Source: an uncultured Anaerolineales bacterium
GTDB lineage: Bacteria; Chloroflexota; Anaerolineae; Aggregatilineales; Aggregatilineaceae
Length of the DNA stretch: 64,000 bases
Assembly: GCA_937135955.1 (NCBI GenBank)
Contig: CAKZOB010000054.1
Span: 42,685-106,684 of the forward strand
Reading direction: 5' to 3'
Shown here: piece by piece, positions 16,704 to 25,883 of the stretch
Numbering within the stretch: position 1 is the first letter of the stretch
How the letters are laid out: each line of letters begins with the position of its first letter
Position numbers and translations under genes: made by a program
Notes under the pieces: generated by a model
Databases searched by the model: none
Told to the model about the DNA's origin: nothing
The model's input: only the letters and a program-made list of their open reading frames with translations

Positions 16704-17744
16704 ATGCACATGCGGGTGGTGATGCTGGGTTTCGGCCACGTCGGGCGCGCCCTGGCCAGGCTACTGCTGCGCAAGGCCGAAGTACTGCGCGCTGATTACA
16801 ACCTGACGGTGACAGTCACCGGCCTGGCCACTCATTCGCACGGATTGGCGATCAATCCCGACGGACTCGATCTGTCAGGGGCGCTGGCACTTGTCGAGCG
16901 CGGCGAACGGCTGGACGCACTGCATGTCGGCCCGCCAGTGACCGATACACTGAGCCTGATCGAACAGTGCCCGGCAGACCTGATCCTGGAAGCCACCTGG
17001 TTGAACCCGCACACCGGCCAGCCCGCGACTGACTACGTGCATGCAGCCTTGCGGGCCGGACGACATGTGGTGACGGCCAACAAAGGGCCGGTCGCCTTTG
17101 CTTACCGCGAATTGCAGGCTCTCGCGGCGGAACGCGGTCTGGGTTTCTTCTTCGAAAGCACTGTGATGGACGGCGCGCCCGTGCTCAGCGTCGGGCGCGA
17201 AGGGCTGCTGGCAGCCACCATTCAGCGCATTCGTGGCATATTGAACAGCACCACCAACTTCATCCTGACGCGCCTGGAAGAAGGCGCTTCCTTCGCCGAG
17301 GCGCTGGCCGAGGCGCAGGCGATTGGCGTCGCTGAAGCCGATCCAACAACCGATCTGGAAGGGTGGGATGCCGCCGTGAAAATCGTGGTGCTCGCCAACG
17401 TCCTGATGGGCGCTGACCTGCGTCCCGCCGATGTGGAGCGCACCGGTATCACGGGCGTCACCGTCGCCGACGCTCAGCAAGCCCTTCAGGCGGGCGAACG
17501 TATCAAGCTGTTGTGCGAAGCTGTGCGCGACGGAGCGCAGGCACGCGCCAGTGTGCGACCGGTTCGGCTGCCCTTCGCCGACCCGCTCTGCCAGGTGAGT
17601 CGCACCTCCAGCGCCGTCACTTTTCAGACCGATACCCTGCACGAGCTGACCATCGTCGAAGGTGACACCGATCCCACTACCACAGCCTATGGGATGCTGG
17701 TTGACCTGATCAACATCGCGCGGGGGCGACATCGTCTGGCCTGA
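16704..17744 (+). CDS. hom: Homoserine dehydrogenase
   Basis: This enzyme reduces aspartate semialdehyde to homoserine, the branch point to threonine and methionine. In 346 residues it has the NAD(P) motif GFGHVGRALARLL at 8-20, the substrate region VTANKGPVA, the conserved ILNSTTNFIL, and the catalytic-lysine motif ADPTTDLEGWDAAVKI. There is no C-terminal ACT domain, so feedback control by threonine through ACT is not expected. GGGGA precedes the ATG at 16704. The gene diverges from the metH operon, so carbon supply for methionine and its methylation steps sit side by side; hom itself is outside S-box control. Confidence 0.92.
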   Translation: MHMRVVMLGFGHVGRALARLLLRKAEVLRADYNLTVTVTGLATHSHGLAINPDGLDLSGALALVERGERLDALHVGPPVTDTLSLIEQCPADLILEATWLNPHTGQPATDYVHAALRAGRHVVTANKGPVAFAYRELQALAAERGLGFFFESTVMDGAPVLSVGREGLLAATIQRIRGILNSTTNFILTRLEEGASFAEALAEAQAIGVAEADPTTDLEGWDAAVKIVVLANVLMGADLRPADVERTGITGVTVADAQQALQAGERIKLLCEAVRDGAQARASVRPVRLPFADPLCQVSRTSSAVTFQTDTLHELTIVEGDTDPTTTAYGMLVDLINIARGRHRLA

Positions 17745-17809
17745 GCAGAGAAACGTGTTAACAGATGGCAGGGTCATCCTCTTCTGCAGCACGTCCGGGG
17801 AGAAAACCG

Positions 17810-18469
17810 GTGGAACCAACCAATATCAAGCGCAACGATGATGCGCAACGCATCGCCCAACTGACGTCGCCCTATAGTCCGCTTAGCCCACCACAGTTGC
17901 CGCTGGATTTCGGCGACTTTCTGTCATTGCTGTGGCGGGTAGATCGCCATGCCGAGCAACCGCATCTGGTCACCTATTACCGGCAGTGCATTGACGCGCT
18001 GGCGCGAGCGATGGACTTTTACCAGAGGGGGTTAGGACGCCTGGTGCGCACTACCCCGCCTGGCAGTCTCTACCGCTCGTTGAGCAATGTGCCCTTCCGC
18101 GAGACCGGACGGTTGGTTGATGCGTCGGCGCGCAAAGCCGCGATCGATCAGTTGGTGCGCCTGCGCGGAGACGTGCTCTCGATTGGCTCGTATCAACACG
18201 AATGGGTCGTCGGCTGGCCCGGCAGCGGCATCATCAACGACGAACTGCGCGAAAGGGTATTCGCCACGCTCTTCACCGCACTGCGCGGACAGTATCAGTA
18301 TCTGGCAAGACTGTTGCTGGTCATTGACATCGTGCTGCAGGAACTACTCCTGGGCACGCGGCAGAACATTGAGTTCTCGCTTGGCACGCTCATCGAACGC
18401 TACGGCTATCCCGACCCGGAAAATCCCGCCGTGCGCAGCCTCTACAGTGGCAATACCATTGGCTGGTGA
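17810..18469 (+). CDS. Uncharacterised helical protein
   Basis: I do not recognise this protein. From the GTG at 17810, which has GGGGAG seven bases upstream, it has 219 residues. An earlier ATG at 17765 is in frame but lacks a ribosome site. It has no signal peptide and no membrane segment. The sequence is mostly alpha-helical with many aromatic and Arg residues, and runs through a segment RQNIEFSLGTLIERYGYPDP near the end. It follows homoserine dehydrogenase on the same strand. Its last 28 bases overlap the convergent acetyltransferase gene. Confidence 0.5.
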   Translation: MEPTNIKRNDDAQRIAQLTSPYSPLSPPQLPLDFGDFLSLLWRVDRHAEQPHLVTYYRQCIDALARAMDFYQRGLGRLVRTTPPGSLYRSLSNVPFRETGRLVDASARKAAIDQLVRLRGDVLSIGSYQHEWVVGWPGSGIINDELRERVFATLFTALRGQYQYLARLLLVIDIVLQELLLGTRQNIEFSLGTLIERYGYPDPENPAVRSLYSGNTIGW

Positions 18470-18963
18470 GCAGAAGGCGTGTCCAACGTTTTGGCCAGAT
18501 ACCACACCGTCTCCGGCCCCTTCCCCAGATCAACCTGAATGGCACGCGCTTCCACAAAACCGAGTCGCTGATAGAGCGCCCGCGCGCGCGGATTCGACTC
18601 CGCAACCCCAATCTCCAGGCAGGTTGCGCCCAGCCGCTGCGCTTCGTGCGTCAGAAAAGCGATCAGCGCCGTGCCGATTCCTCGCCCGCGCAGTTCTGTG
18701 CTGACGATCAGGTCGCTGATCTCCGCCGCACGGGGGTACAGCGCCAGCAACCCAAATGCGCACGCTTCCCCATCCTGTTCCGCCACCACTCCCAGGCCGC
18801 GCTTCTGCCGTGCCAGCCGTTCTGCCTGTTGCAGCACAACTCCGATCTGCTCCAGGGTACGCTGTGGCCAGCAATTCCTCTGCAGAGCGAAAGCATCAGT
18901 CAGTTGCACCGGGCGCAGCGCAAACACAAGCAGGGAGTGTGCCTTCGGCTCGGCAATCTTCAT
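18442..18963 (-). CDS. GNAT-family N-acetyltransferase
   Basis: This protein has 173 residues with a typical GNAT fold. The acetyl-CoA signature ELRGRGIGTALIAFLT (motif A) lies near 96-111. The motif B segment SNPRARALYQRLGFVEA follows, as in RimI-like enzymes. The ATG at 18963 has AGGA six bases upstream; another ATG two codons earlier is possible. The substrate, whether a protein N-terminus or a small molecule, cannot be told. The 3' end overlaps a convergent gene of unknown function. Confidence 0.8.
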   Translation of the reverse strand: MKIAEPKAHSLLVFALRPVQLTDAFALQRNCWPQRTLEQIGVVLQQAERLARQKRGLGVVAEQDGEACAFGLLALYPRAAEISDLIVSTELRGRGIGTALIAFLTHEAQRLGATCLEIGVAESNPRARALYQRLGFVEARAIQVDLGKGPETVWYLAKTLDTPSAHQPMVLPL

Positions 18964-19009
18964 GATCATTCCTGTGTGGAGGAATAGACGCACAAAGGCT
19001 ACTGGCTCA

Positions 19010-19753
19010 TCAAGGAGTGAGCGCCGCGTCAGAAGATTTGGCGGAAGCAGGAGCAACCCCTGCCAGACGCTGTTCCTGCCAGGCAATGTGACGGGCCAGG
19101 ATCGTTTCACCGCTTAAGCGACGAACGCCTCGCTGCCGACGCGCTTCGTAGCGCTCCAGCCATTTGAGCAATCGGCGCGCCAGGCGCGCCTGAGGCAAAT
19201 GATACTCGACTTCGCGCCACAAGGCCTGGCGCATCTCCGCCTCGAACAGCCGCTTTGGGTTGTCTTGCAGAGCGCGCATCAACCGTTGCTGATGGGCCAG
19301 GTCGAAGCGGGGAGCGGGCAAAGCCAGCGGAACACGGGACGAGGTCAACGGGAGCGCGACAGGCGTTTCGCCCGCCGCGAACAGGGGATCGGGCGAGGCG
19401 GCGTCGGCTCTGGGCTGCGTCATCGGAACTTCCGGGCCTTCGGCACCGTCTTCAGTTTGATATAACGGCTCGGCCCCTGGCTCGCGGCGTTCCAGTGCTC
19501 CCAACTGCCACAGCCGCAACCCTGCCTGATAGGCTGTGCTGCGATACGGCCAGGGCGTGCCGGTGAGTTCTTCCCAGCGTGGACCGGCGACGCTGGCACT
19601 CTGGTAGGTGCGAAAGAGCCGTCCTTGCGGACCGAAGATGTTATAGCGGCTCCCCCGGCGGCGGATAAAATAGTGACCGGTTGACTGGCCTGACAAAGAC
19701 CGACTATCTCCTGCTCCTGCAGTACGCGACGAGGTCGGGCGAGAATTCGTCAC
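19010..19753 (-). CDS. Uncharacterised protein with charged C-terminal helices
   Basis: I do not recognise this protein. It has 247 residues and starts at a GTG with AGGAG six bases upstream. Residues 1-80 contain a compact aromatic segment (GHYFIRRRGSRYNIFGPQG and a following Trp/Tyr-rich part). Residues 85-140 are low-complexity, rich in Pro, Ala and Glu, and residues 150-240 form Arg-rich amphipathic helices. It has no signal or membrane segment. It could bind nucleic acid or a partner through the basic helices; this is only a guess from composition. Confidence 0.45.
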   Translation of the reverse strand: MTNSRPTSSRTAGAGDSRSLSGQSTGHYFIRRRGSRYNIFGPQGRLFRTYQSASVAGPRWEELTGTPWPYRSTAYQAGLRLWQLGALERREPGAEPLYQTEDGAEGPEVPMTQPRADAASPDPLFAAGETPVALPLTSSRVPLALPAPRFDLAHQQRLMRALQDNPKRLFEAEMRQALWREVEYHLPQARLARRLLKWLERYEARRQRGVRRLSGETILARHIAWQEQRLAGVAPASAKSSDAALTP

Positions 19754-20055
19754 GATTCGCTCCTGCGTAACCTTGGGGTGAACGGGGCTAGCCTGATTCT
19801 AGCGCGAATCGGCGCGGGCGTGCCTTAGAGTTTCCTTGAAGATCGTCGCCTTGGTCTCAACGAACACACGATGAAATACAGTGGTTCACCCAACCATGAC
19901 ATGTTCCTCAGCCCCCTGTACCCCACCGCAGGAGAAAGGCTTGAGAGAAGTACACGCTTTGGCTGGCATAGACTATACTAAGGCACGGTTGGCGACAATG
20001 ATACGCTGGTCTCAACAAGCCAGGCCATGACTCGCACGCTCTACGAGGAGTTGAC
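19754..20055. other. Intergenic gap of about 300 bases
   Basis: No gene is visible here. A TATACT at 19974-19979 could serve the lipoprotein gene at 20056, but no good -35 box stands at the right distance. Nothing else recognisable is present. Confidence 0.4.
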
Positions 20056-20799
20056 ATGGGCGCGACCGAACACCTGAAGCGAGTTCTCCCCGTCTGGCTC
20101 GCCCTCCTCAGCGCAATGCTCGCGTGTACTCTGAGCACGTCCCCGCCGGACGAGACGGCGCAGCGCCTGGAACACGCGCCGTTGGTGCTGATCCTGGCCC
20201 CTGTCAACGGCAGCACCTACGCCGAAGGGACGCGCGTCGCGCTGCAGGCGATCGCCCAGGACACCGGTACTGGGGTCGCCCGCCTGGAATTCCGCATAGA
20301 CGGCATCGTCGTCGGCACCGTCACCTCTGAGAATCCGGCGGGCACAGCCTCTTTGCTGGCCCGCGCCGAATGGATTGCCAGCGAGCGGCGCAAACACCTG
20401 TTGACCGTTGAAGCCTTTCGCGCCGACGGCTCCTCGCTGGGCGTGAGCGACGTATCGCTACAGGTCATTGCTCCCCCAGGTGCGGCTGCCGAAAGCACTC
20501 CGCCTGGCGCTGCGACCGCCACAGTCGCTCCTTCGCCCCCACCACAAGACGGCAGTGCCATTGTGTCCGGGCCGACCGCCCGCATCAACGTCAACGATCT
20601 CAATGTGCGTGCAGGGCCAGGTACTGCCTATCCCGTCTTGGGCACGCTGGCCTTCGGGACTCAGGTACCGGTGACGGGCCGCATCGCCGACGGCACCTGG
20701 CTGGCGATCCCTTTCAACGGCACGACTGGCTGGATTTTCACTGAACTGACCACACTGGAAGGCGACCTGACCGCCATCCCCGTGCTGGAAGGGTTCTAG
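20056..20799 (+). CDS. Lipoprotein with Ig-like and SH3 domains
   Basis: This protein has 247 residues. It has a signal peptide ending in lipobox MLAC near residue 24. An Ig-like beta domain of about 100 residues follows (LVLILAPVNGSTYAEGTRV at its start), then a Pro/Ala/Thr linker and a bacterial SH3 domain at about 180-235 with the landmark LNVRAGPGTAYPVLGTL. Such SH3 domains often bind peptidoglycan. The product is expected on the outer face of the membrane, tethered to lipid and touching the wall. The gene converges with the glycosyltransferase at 20796, sharing four bases. Confidence 0.75.
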   Translation: MGATEHLKRVLPVWLALLSAMLACTLSTSPPDETAQRLEHAPLVLILAPVNGSTYAEGTRVALQAIAQDTGTGVARLEFRIDGIVVGTVTSENPAGTASLLARAEWIASERRKHLLTVEAFRADGSSLGVSDVSLQVIAPPGAAAESTPPGAATATVAPSPPPQDGSAIVSGPTARINVNDLNVRAGPGTAYPVLGTLAFGTQVPVTGRIADGTWLAIPFNGTTGWIFTELTTLEGDLTAIPVLEGF

Positions 20800-22412
20800 A
20801 ACTGATAGCCCAGCCCATCGGCTACCAGGGCCGGGTCAATGGGCGTCTGCGGGATGATGACGAGCAGATCGGGCGTCACCCGTTCGCGCCGGTAGGCGAT
20901 CCCCTCTCGCTGGAAAGCCTGCTCGAAGCACGTCTCCCCTTGATCCGGCAACACCACCTCCACGAACGCCACGCGGCTGGCCGCGTAGATGCGCAGCGGC
21001 ACATCGGGGAAACGCACCAACCCCCTTGCCCCGTAGATGTCATACCAGTCTGCCGCCAGCACTCGCTCGCGGGTGGCGAACATCAGCACGTGCGCGATGC
21101 CAACATCCGTCCACACATGCCGGATGTTCTCGCGGTCGAGGAACGCGATCAGCGGCTCCAGGGTCGCCGGCTGGCGCGTATAGTAGGGTGACGCGAACCC
21201 CTTGACGAGGTCGAGGCGGCTGCTGCCCAGCAGGTTTAGCCCGGCGACGCTGGTCAACAATGCCGCCGCCAGCCAACGCCGCCAGAGCCGCCCCCTGCCC
21301 AGCCAGACGGCCAGCGCCGCTGCGCCGATCGGCAGGGCGCTGTGAATCATCAATACGTAGCGCCCCGTCGCGTCAAAACCGAACTCGTTGAGAGCGCGGT
21401 TGCCGTAGCCGCTCAGGACGTAGATCAGCGGCACGCTCAGCGCGAACAAGGCGAGCATGGCACGCGTTGGCCTCTGCGATCTTCTCCAGGGGCCAAACCA
21501 TACTCCCGCCCCCAGGCCGATCAGTCCACCCTCATAGATGATCTGCAACCACCAGATGGCAGGCCAGCTCAGCCCTGGCCAGCGCGGATCGTTGCTCACC
21601 AGGCGCGGAGCTAGATCGTAGGTCAGGTGATCCAACACCGCGGAGAGGTTAGCGAGAGTATCGCCCTGGTCGGCGAGCAGATAGCGAAAAGTAGCGAAAT
21701 CGTGCGTCAGGTTGTATCCCCCCAGGGGACTGCTACCCACCGCAAAGGCCAGCGTCGCCCAGCCCCACGCCCGGCCCAAGCGCGCCCGGCCCCAGCACAG
21801 CACCGCCAGCACAACCGGTAGCGTGTAGAAAACGATCAGCCAGGAAATCCAGTTCCCCAGGCCAAGCAGAAAGCCCAAAGCAATCAGGCTTCGCCGACGG
21901 ACGTTGTCCGGCTGAGCGACATCCTGCACATAGCTGGCGGTGACCAACGCCAGATTGCCCAAAGCCAGGGTTTCGGCAGTCGCGCCCCAGGTCTTCGTGC
22001 CTGTGATCAGCAGATAACTCGGCGCGCACGCCGCCAGCAACGCGGCCAACACGCCCACTCGCCGGTCGAAAGCGCGCCAACCCAGCCAGCCGGTCGTCAT
22101 CACATACAGGCCAGAGAGCAACCAGGGCACGATCTTGAGTGTGACAGCGTTCGCCCCGAAAATGGCGAAGAAAAGCGCGATCAGGTAGGACTCCAGTGCC
22201 CCTAGATAGGGTTGTCCGGGATGGAAGACAGGGCGCTCGCCGCGCAGGATATGCAGGGCCTGCAGCCCCACCATGCCCTCGTCATAGTCGTAGCGCCAGC
22301 CAGCGCGTATGTACAGCGCCAGACGCACCATCAGGCCGAGCACGGCGCACAGAGCGACCAGCCCCACAGCCAGAGTGTTGTGGCGCGGCGAAACGTCAAG
22401 CCGACGGGGCAT
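20796..22412 (-). CDS. GT39-like integral membrane glycosyltransferase (ArnT/PMT type)
   Basis: This protein has 538 residues, about ten to twelve membrane segments, and a soluble C-terminal part. The first outer loop holds the acidic pair in RAGWRYDYDEGMV. That is where GT-C enzymes of the ArnT/PMT class carry the catalytic Asp, followed by a conserved loop PYLGALESY. Enzymes of this fold transfer a sugar from a lipid carrier to a protein or lipid on the outer face. The ATG at 22412 is four bases after the stop of the upstream gene, so the pair is probably an operon. The neighbour carries a Thr/Pro linker, a possible substrate. Confidence 0.7.
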   Translation of the reverse strand: MPRRLDVSPRHNTLAVGLVALCAVLGLMVRLALYIRAGWRYDYDEGMVGLQALHILRGERPVFHPGQPYLGALESYLIALFFAIFGANAVTLKIVPWLLSGLYVMTTGWLGWRAFDRRVGVLAALLAACAPSYLLITGTKTWGATAETLALGNLALVTASYVQDVAQPDNVRRRSLIALGFLLGLGNWISWLIVFYTLPVVLAVLCWGRARLGRAWGWATLAFAVGSSPLGGYNLTHDFATFRYLLADQGDTLANLSAVLDHLTYDLAPRLVSNDPRWPGLSWPAIWWLQIIYEGGLIGLGAGVWFGPWRRSQRPTRAMLALFALSVPLIYVLSGYGNRALNEFGFDATGRYVLMIHSALPIGAAALAVWLGRGRLWRRWLAAALLTSVAGLNLLGSSRLDLVKGFASPYYTRQPATLEPLIAFLDRENIRHVWTDVGIAHVLMFATRERVLAADWYDIYGARGLVRFPDVPLRIYAASRVAFVEVVLPDQGETCFEQAFQREGIAYRRERVTPDLLVIIPQTPIDPALVADGLGYQF

Positions 22413-22416
22413 GGTT

Positions 22417-23253
22417 TTACTGCGCAGGGGGTACCACAGTGAACGACATGGTGCTGACGGGGGTGTCCGTCTGGCCGATGTACAGACGGATTTCGTAGTT
22501 GCCCGGCTCGAAGCCGTTGTCGTGCCCAAAGAAGAAATAACCTGAGCCGCTATCTTCCAAACCCCAGAGGTACGCATTGTCGTCGAACAACTCGCCGTCT
22601 TTGGTGATCACACGCCGCCACAGGACTCCTTCGCTCATCGTGCTGAACTCGACGAACAGATACAGTCGTTTGATCCCTGCCTCGAAGGTCGTGCGCGGGT
22701 TGACCGGTCGGTAGCTGGCATCTATCTGATCGTCAAGGGCGACAATGCGCAGAGTCGCGCCCGGTTGCGGCGTCACACTGGAGGCCACCTGAGTGGCATT
22801 GGGAGTGAAGGTAGGGAACGGTGTAGGTGTTGGAGTGTAGGCGGGCGTCGCTGTGATGATCAGGATCAGCGGGGTAGAAGCCGGCGTTGTCGCGCGCGTG
22901 TCATCGTCGGGCGGCGGAGTATCAGTCGCGGTCGGCACGGACAGCGTGTCAGAATTTTCCACCAGGGTAGTAGCCTCCGGCGTGGGTGACACGCGCCCGG
23001 CATTTGCTTCGTCCTCATCGGCCAGAATACCGATCGCCAGAGTCAGCACACAGGCTACGGCGCTGAAGATCGTCATGATCGAGGCCACCACAAACAGCCG
23101 CCAGCCGCGCTGACCGGCCTCGCGCCGTCGCCGCCAGTAGATATCGGTGCGGCTGCGCTGAAACAGCCGAAAAGCAAGGGCGAAGAGCAGCAAGGCCAGC
23201 CCAAACAGGCCGCCAGTGACATAGGGCAGTGCATGCTGAACCGTCTCGCGCAT
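22417..23253 (-). CDS. Two-TM protein with Thr/Pro linker and outer beta domain
   Basis: This protein has 278 residues and is not recognised as a named family. Membrane segments lie at about 10-32 and 52-76, joined by a basic loop with RRRREAGQRG. Residues 85-160 are rich in Thr, Pro and Ser, with a core AYTPTPTPFPTFTP. Residues 165-275 form a beta-rich domain, GATLRIVALDDQ to MSFTVVPP, placed outside. The ATG at 23253 follows a TATAAT promoter at 23290-23320. It is the first gene of the pair with the GT39-like enzyme, so it may be glycosylated on the linker; this is inference. Confidence 0.6.
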   Translation of the reverse strand: MRETVQHALPYVTGGLFGLALLLFALAFRLFQRSRTDIYWRRRREAGQRGWRLFVVASIMTIFSAVACVLTLAIGILADEDEANAGRVSPTPEATTLVENSDTLSVPTATDTPPPDDDTRATTPASTPLILIITATPAYTPTPTPFPTFTPNATQVASSVTPQPGATLRIVALDDQIDASYRPVNPRTTFEAGIKRLYLFVEFSTMSEGVLWRRVITKDGELFDDNAYLWGLEDSGSGYFFFGHDNGFEPGNYEIRLYIGQTDTPVSTMSFTVVPPAQ

Positions 23254-23289
23254 CAGTCGTCAAGGCTCCGGGAATCCGCCGCCGGGCGA

Positions 23290-23320
23290 ATTATAGCACG
23301 CGGCCTGTCGCCAGGGGCAA
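23290..23320 (-). promoter_or_regulatory. Promoter of the 22.4-23.3 kb pair
   Basis: On the minus strand TTGCCC (23320-23315) stands 19 bases before a perfect TATAAT (23295-23290). The spacing is a little long. Confidence 0.5.
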
Positions 23321-23368
23321 CAAGCCGTTGTATATCTCTGTCACTGCTCTACTCTCAATTTCCAGCCC

Positions 23369-23397
23369 TTGCCAAAACCCCCTGGCCTCACTATAAT
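23369..23397 (+). promoter_or_regulatory. Promoter of tRNA-Val
   Basis: TTGCCA at 23369-23374, 17 bases, and a perfect TATAAT at 23392-23397. The tRNA begins 13 bases downstream. Confidence 0.75.
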
Positions 23398-23409
23398 TAA
23401 GGGCGTAAT

Positions 23410-23483
23410 GGGTCGTTAGCTCAGTTGGCTAGAGCGCGTCGTTGACATCGACGAGGTCAGAAGTTCGAGTCTTCTACGACCCA
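23410..23483 (+). tRNA. tRNA-Val (anticodon GAC)
   Basis: This is a full 74-base cloverleaf. The acceptor is GGGTCGT/ACGACCC, and the D arm is GCTC/GAGC around AGTTGGCTA. The anticodon arm is CGTCG-TTGACAT-CGACG, giving anticodon GAC. The variable loop is AGGTC, and the T arm is AGAAG/CTTCT with loop TTCGAGT. The discriminator is A. CCA is not fully encoded. Confidence 0.96.
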
Positions 23484-23491
23484 CCTGTTGG

Positions 23492-23527
23492 CAGCCAGCC
23501 TCGTTTACGGGGCTGGCTGTTTTTTTT
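23492..23527 (+). terminator. Terminator of tRNA-Val
   Basis: A nine-base-pair stem CAGCCAGCC/GGCTGGCTG with a ten-base loop is followed by a run of eight T. Confidence 0.92.
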
Positions 23528-23538
23528 CGTCCCGCTCC

Positions 23539-25863
23539 TCATGGTGAGCGCGTCCCAAAGGCCGGGCAGGGCGCGTCGGATACCTCCTGTACCAGGTCGG
23601 CGCGCACCCAGCCGGTGATGACCGACTGCCTCACCGTAAAGCGCACCTGGAACCAGCGCTGATTGTCAGGCCCAAGCTGCTGATCGAGCACTTCCAGCGC
23701 CTGCCCCAGGTCTACCGTGAAGATGCGCACTGCCACCGGGCTGGGTTCGGCCCGTATGTTCACCGCCTGCGTGTTGGCAAACACCATGCACAAGATGCTG
23801 GGAGTAGGCGTGATGCTGGGCGTCCACGTGAAGGTTGGAGAGGGGGTGTGCGTCGGTGTATCGCTGGGCGTCGGCGTGATACTGGGCGTCCAGGTATGCG
23901 TCGGCGTATTGCTCGGCGTCGGCGTCCACGTATGAGTGGGCGTATCGCTCGGCGTCGGCGTCCAGGTGTGCGTTGGCGTGATGCTCGGCGTGTAGGTGGC
24001 CGTCGGCGTAGGAGTCACGGTCGGCGTGTCGGTCGGCGTGGGCGTGATCGTCGCCGTCGCCGTCGGGGTAGATGTGGGCGGATTGAGAATGGGCTGCCAC
24101 GCCGGTTCTGTCGCAATGGCGACCACGCCCAGGATGATCAGAATTACCACAGCGCTTAGCGCGTAGATGCCGTACTGCCGCCGCCGCATCCGCCGGACTT
24201 CGGCTTCCAGCCGTAGAATGTCGGTGCGCCGGCCCAGAATACGGAACGGATCGTCCTTGGCGATGTCCAGCCAGCGTTGCGCTGTCTGCGGATCGTGCTC
24301 GTCGAGCGCCGCTTCGGCGCGTTCCAGGTGCCGCGCCAGCAGATCGGCCACCACCATACGATAGCGCGGGTCCTGGGCATAGCCGCGCAACCCGGCCAGC
24401 ATAGTCCGGGCCTGCGCCAGTTCGTTCTCGTAGTTCTGGGCGATGAGCGCCGACGCTCGCTCGATGACATGCCGCGCTTCGGCCATATCCGCCTCAGCCT
24501 GGCGGGCGCGCTGCAATAGAGTGGCGATCTCCTGATTGGCGGGGTCGAGATCGGCGGCGGCTTCTAGCGCCCGCACCGCCTCCGCAGCCAGGCGCAGCCG
24601 CTCGTCCAGCACAGAGGCCGAGTCCATGCGCGTCAGCGCGCCCTGTGCCTGGTTGAAAAGCTGAGCGATGATGTTCTGGATGCGCTCTTCCACTTCGCGC
24701 GTCAGGCTTTTCAGACGTTCGCTGCCAGGCAGAAGCTGGCGCAGCCCGGCCAGCGTATTGAGCACTTCCTGCAATTCGCGCGCGCGCTCGCTGAGCGCAC
24801 CGCTGCTCAGGTTCAGTTGTACGGTCGCCTGATCGAATTGCTGCCGCACCCGCCGCACCAGATCGATCCGCTCGCGGGCCAGCGGATCATTGGGCACGAC
24901 GCGCAGCGCTCCCTCATACTTCTGCAGAGCGCTTTCCCAGTCGTCCGCCGCCAGCAATCGATCGCCCTCGGCCAACAACTCGCGGGCCAGGGCCAAGTCC
25001 TGAATATCGAGCAGAGCCTGTTCCACGTCCTGCCAACTGCTAATGCCCGCCCGTGCTGCCAGGTCGCGCGCCTCGCGGTACAGCCGCTCCGCCTCGTCGT
25101 AATTCCCCGCCCGCACCAGCGAATTGGCGCGGTTATAGGCGATGCGCGCATCAAAGGGGATGCGGTGATCGGGCACTACTCCGCGCAGCAGGTTATCCTC
25201 GGCCTTCTGCCGATATTCGCGCGCCTGCGCATTGTTTGGGTCAGCGGCCAGGATACGATTGGCCAGGTCAATGGCGCGCTGATAGTCCCCTGCATAGTAC
25301 GCCTCGGACACCTCCGTGAGCGAAGTAGCGGGTTCGGTCAGCGGGCCACTCTCGACCGGCCCTGCAGCGGGGGGCACTGCCCGTTCCGCCGGACGCGCCG
25401 GGGCGCGCCCGCTCGTCGGCTGAGCGCGCCCCTCTCCGCGCGTCAGGTCAATGCCATACCGCTCCAGCAGTCCTTTGACCTTCAGTTCCAGATGTGGACT
25501 GCGCTCGGCGGCTTCGAGCAGCAATTCGTGAATCTCTTCGTTGTTGGGATCATGATCGAGCGCTTCGGCCAGAATGTCTATGGCCTCGTCTATGTCGTCC
25601 TCGCTACCGGCGATCTCGATGCGAATGCGCGCGCGGCGCAGCAAAGCGCGCACGGTAGCAGCTTCGGGGGTAGGCGGCGCGCTGTGACGGGCAAGCTGCG
25701 CGAACAGTTCGCGCGCCTCCGCCTCGAACTGCGTATTCTTGCTCTGGGCGAGCAGGGACCGCGCTTCGCTCTCAAGTTGAGCAATCTCGCTGGCCGTGGC
25801 ACTCGATGGCAAGTCCTCGATCAGACGGCGTAGGCGTTCGAGTTGATCTCGCAAATCAGCCAT
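23539..25863 (-). CDS. TPR-like / TM / Thr-Pro repeat / SH3 protein
   Basis: This protein has 774 residues. Residues 1-160 are helical and Arg/Glu-rich. TPR-like helices follow from about 185 ([20 protein letters not shown]) and again near 255-345, and a long coiled-coil-like helical region reaches about 595. One membrane segment, [15 protein letters not shown], follows. After it come about 95 residues of Thr/Pro/Ser repeats (unit [12 protein letters not shown]) and a C-terminal SH3-like domain ([13 protein letters not shown]). The inside half would bind proteins and the outside half the wall. GGAGA precedes the ATG at 25863. It is the third gene of a set with two kinase-like proteins and may be their membrane partner. 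Confidence 0.7.
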   Translation of the reverse strand: MADLRDQLERLRRLIEDLPSSATASEIAQLESEARSLLAQSKNTQFEAEARELFAQLARHSAPPTPEAATVRALLRRARIRIEIAGSEDDIDEAIDILAEALDHDPNNEEIHELLLEAAERSPHLELKVKGLLERYGIDLTRGEGRAQPTSGRAPARPAERAVPPAAGPVESGPLTEPATSLTEVSEAYYAGDYQRAIDLANRILAADPNNAQAREYRQKAEDNLLRGVVPDHRIPFDARIAYNRANSLVRAGNYDEAERLYREARDLAARAGISSWQDVEQALLDIQDLALARELLAEGDRLLAADDWESALQKYEGALRVVPNDPLARERIDLVRRVRQQFDQATVQLNLSSGALSERARELQEVLNTLAGLRQLLPGSERLKSLTREVEERIQNIIAQLFNQAQGALTRMDSASVLDERLRLAAEAVRALEAAADLDPANQEIATLLQRARQAEADMAEARHVIERASALIAQNYENELAQARTMLAGLRGYAQDPRYRMVVADLLARHLERAEAALDEHDPQTAQRWLDIAKDDPFRILGRRTDILRLEAEVRRMRRRQYGIYALSAVVILIILGVVAIATEPAWQPILNPPTSTPTATATITPTPTDTPTVTPTPTATYTPSITPTHTWTPTPSDTPTHTWTPTPSNTPTHTWTPSITPTPSDTPTHTPSPTFTWTPSITPTPSILCMVFANTQAVNIRAEPSPVAVRIFTVDLGQALEVLDQQLGPDNQRWFQVRFTVRQSVITGWVRADLVQEVSDAPCPAFGTRSP
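23885..23992 (-). repeat. 36-bp tandem repeat coding for the Thr/Pro linker
   Basis: Three near-identical 36-base units start at 23885, 23921 and 23957, each opening with GGCGTCCA on the plus strand. They encode the 12-residue unit [12 protein letters not shown] of the membrane protein. Looser copies flank them. Length variation between strains is likely. Confidence 0.75.
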
Positions 25864-25883
25864 GGCGTCTCCTTCGCTGAGCG

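Noticed and set aside
23820..24080. CRISPR-like periodic repeat
   Set aside because: The repeat is continuous, in frame, without spacers, and codes for Thr/Pro units of a membrane protein.
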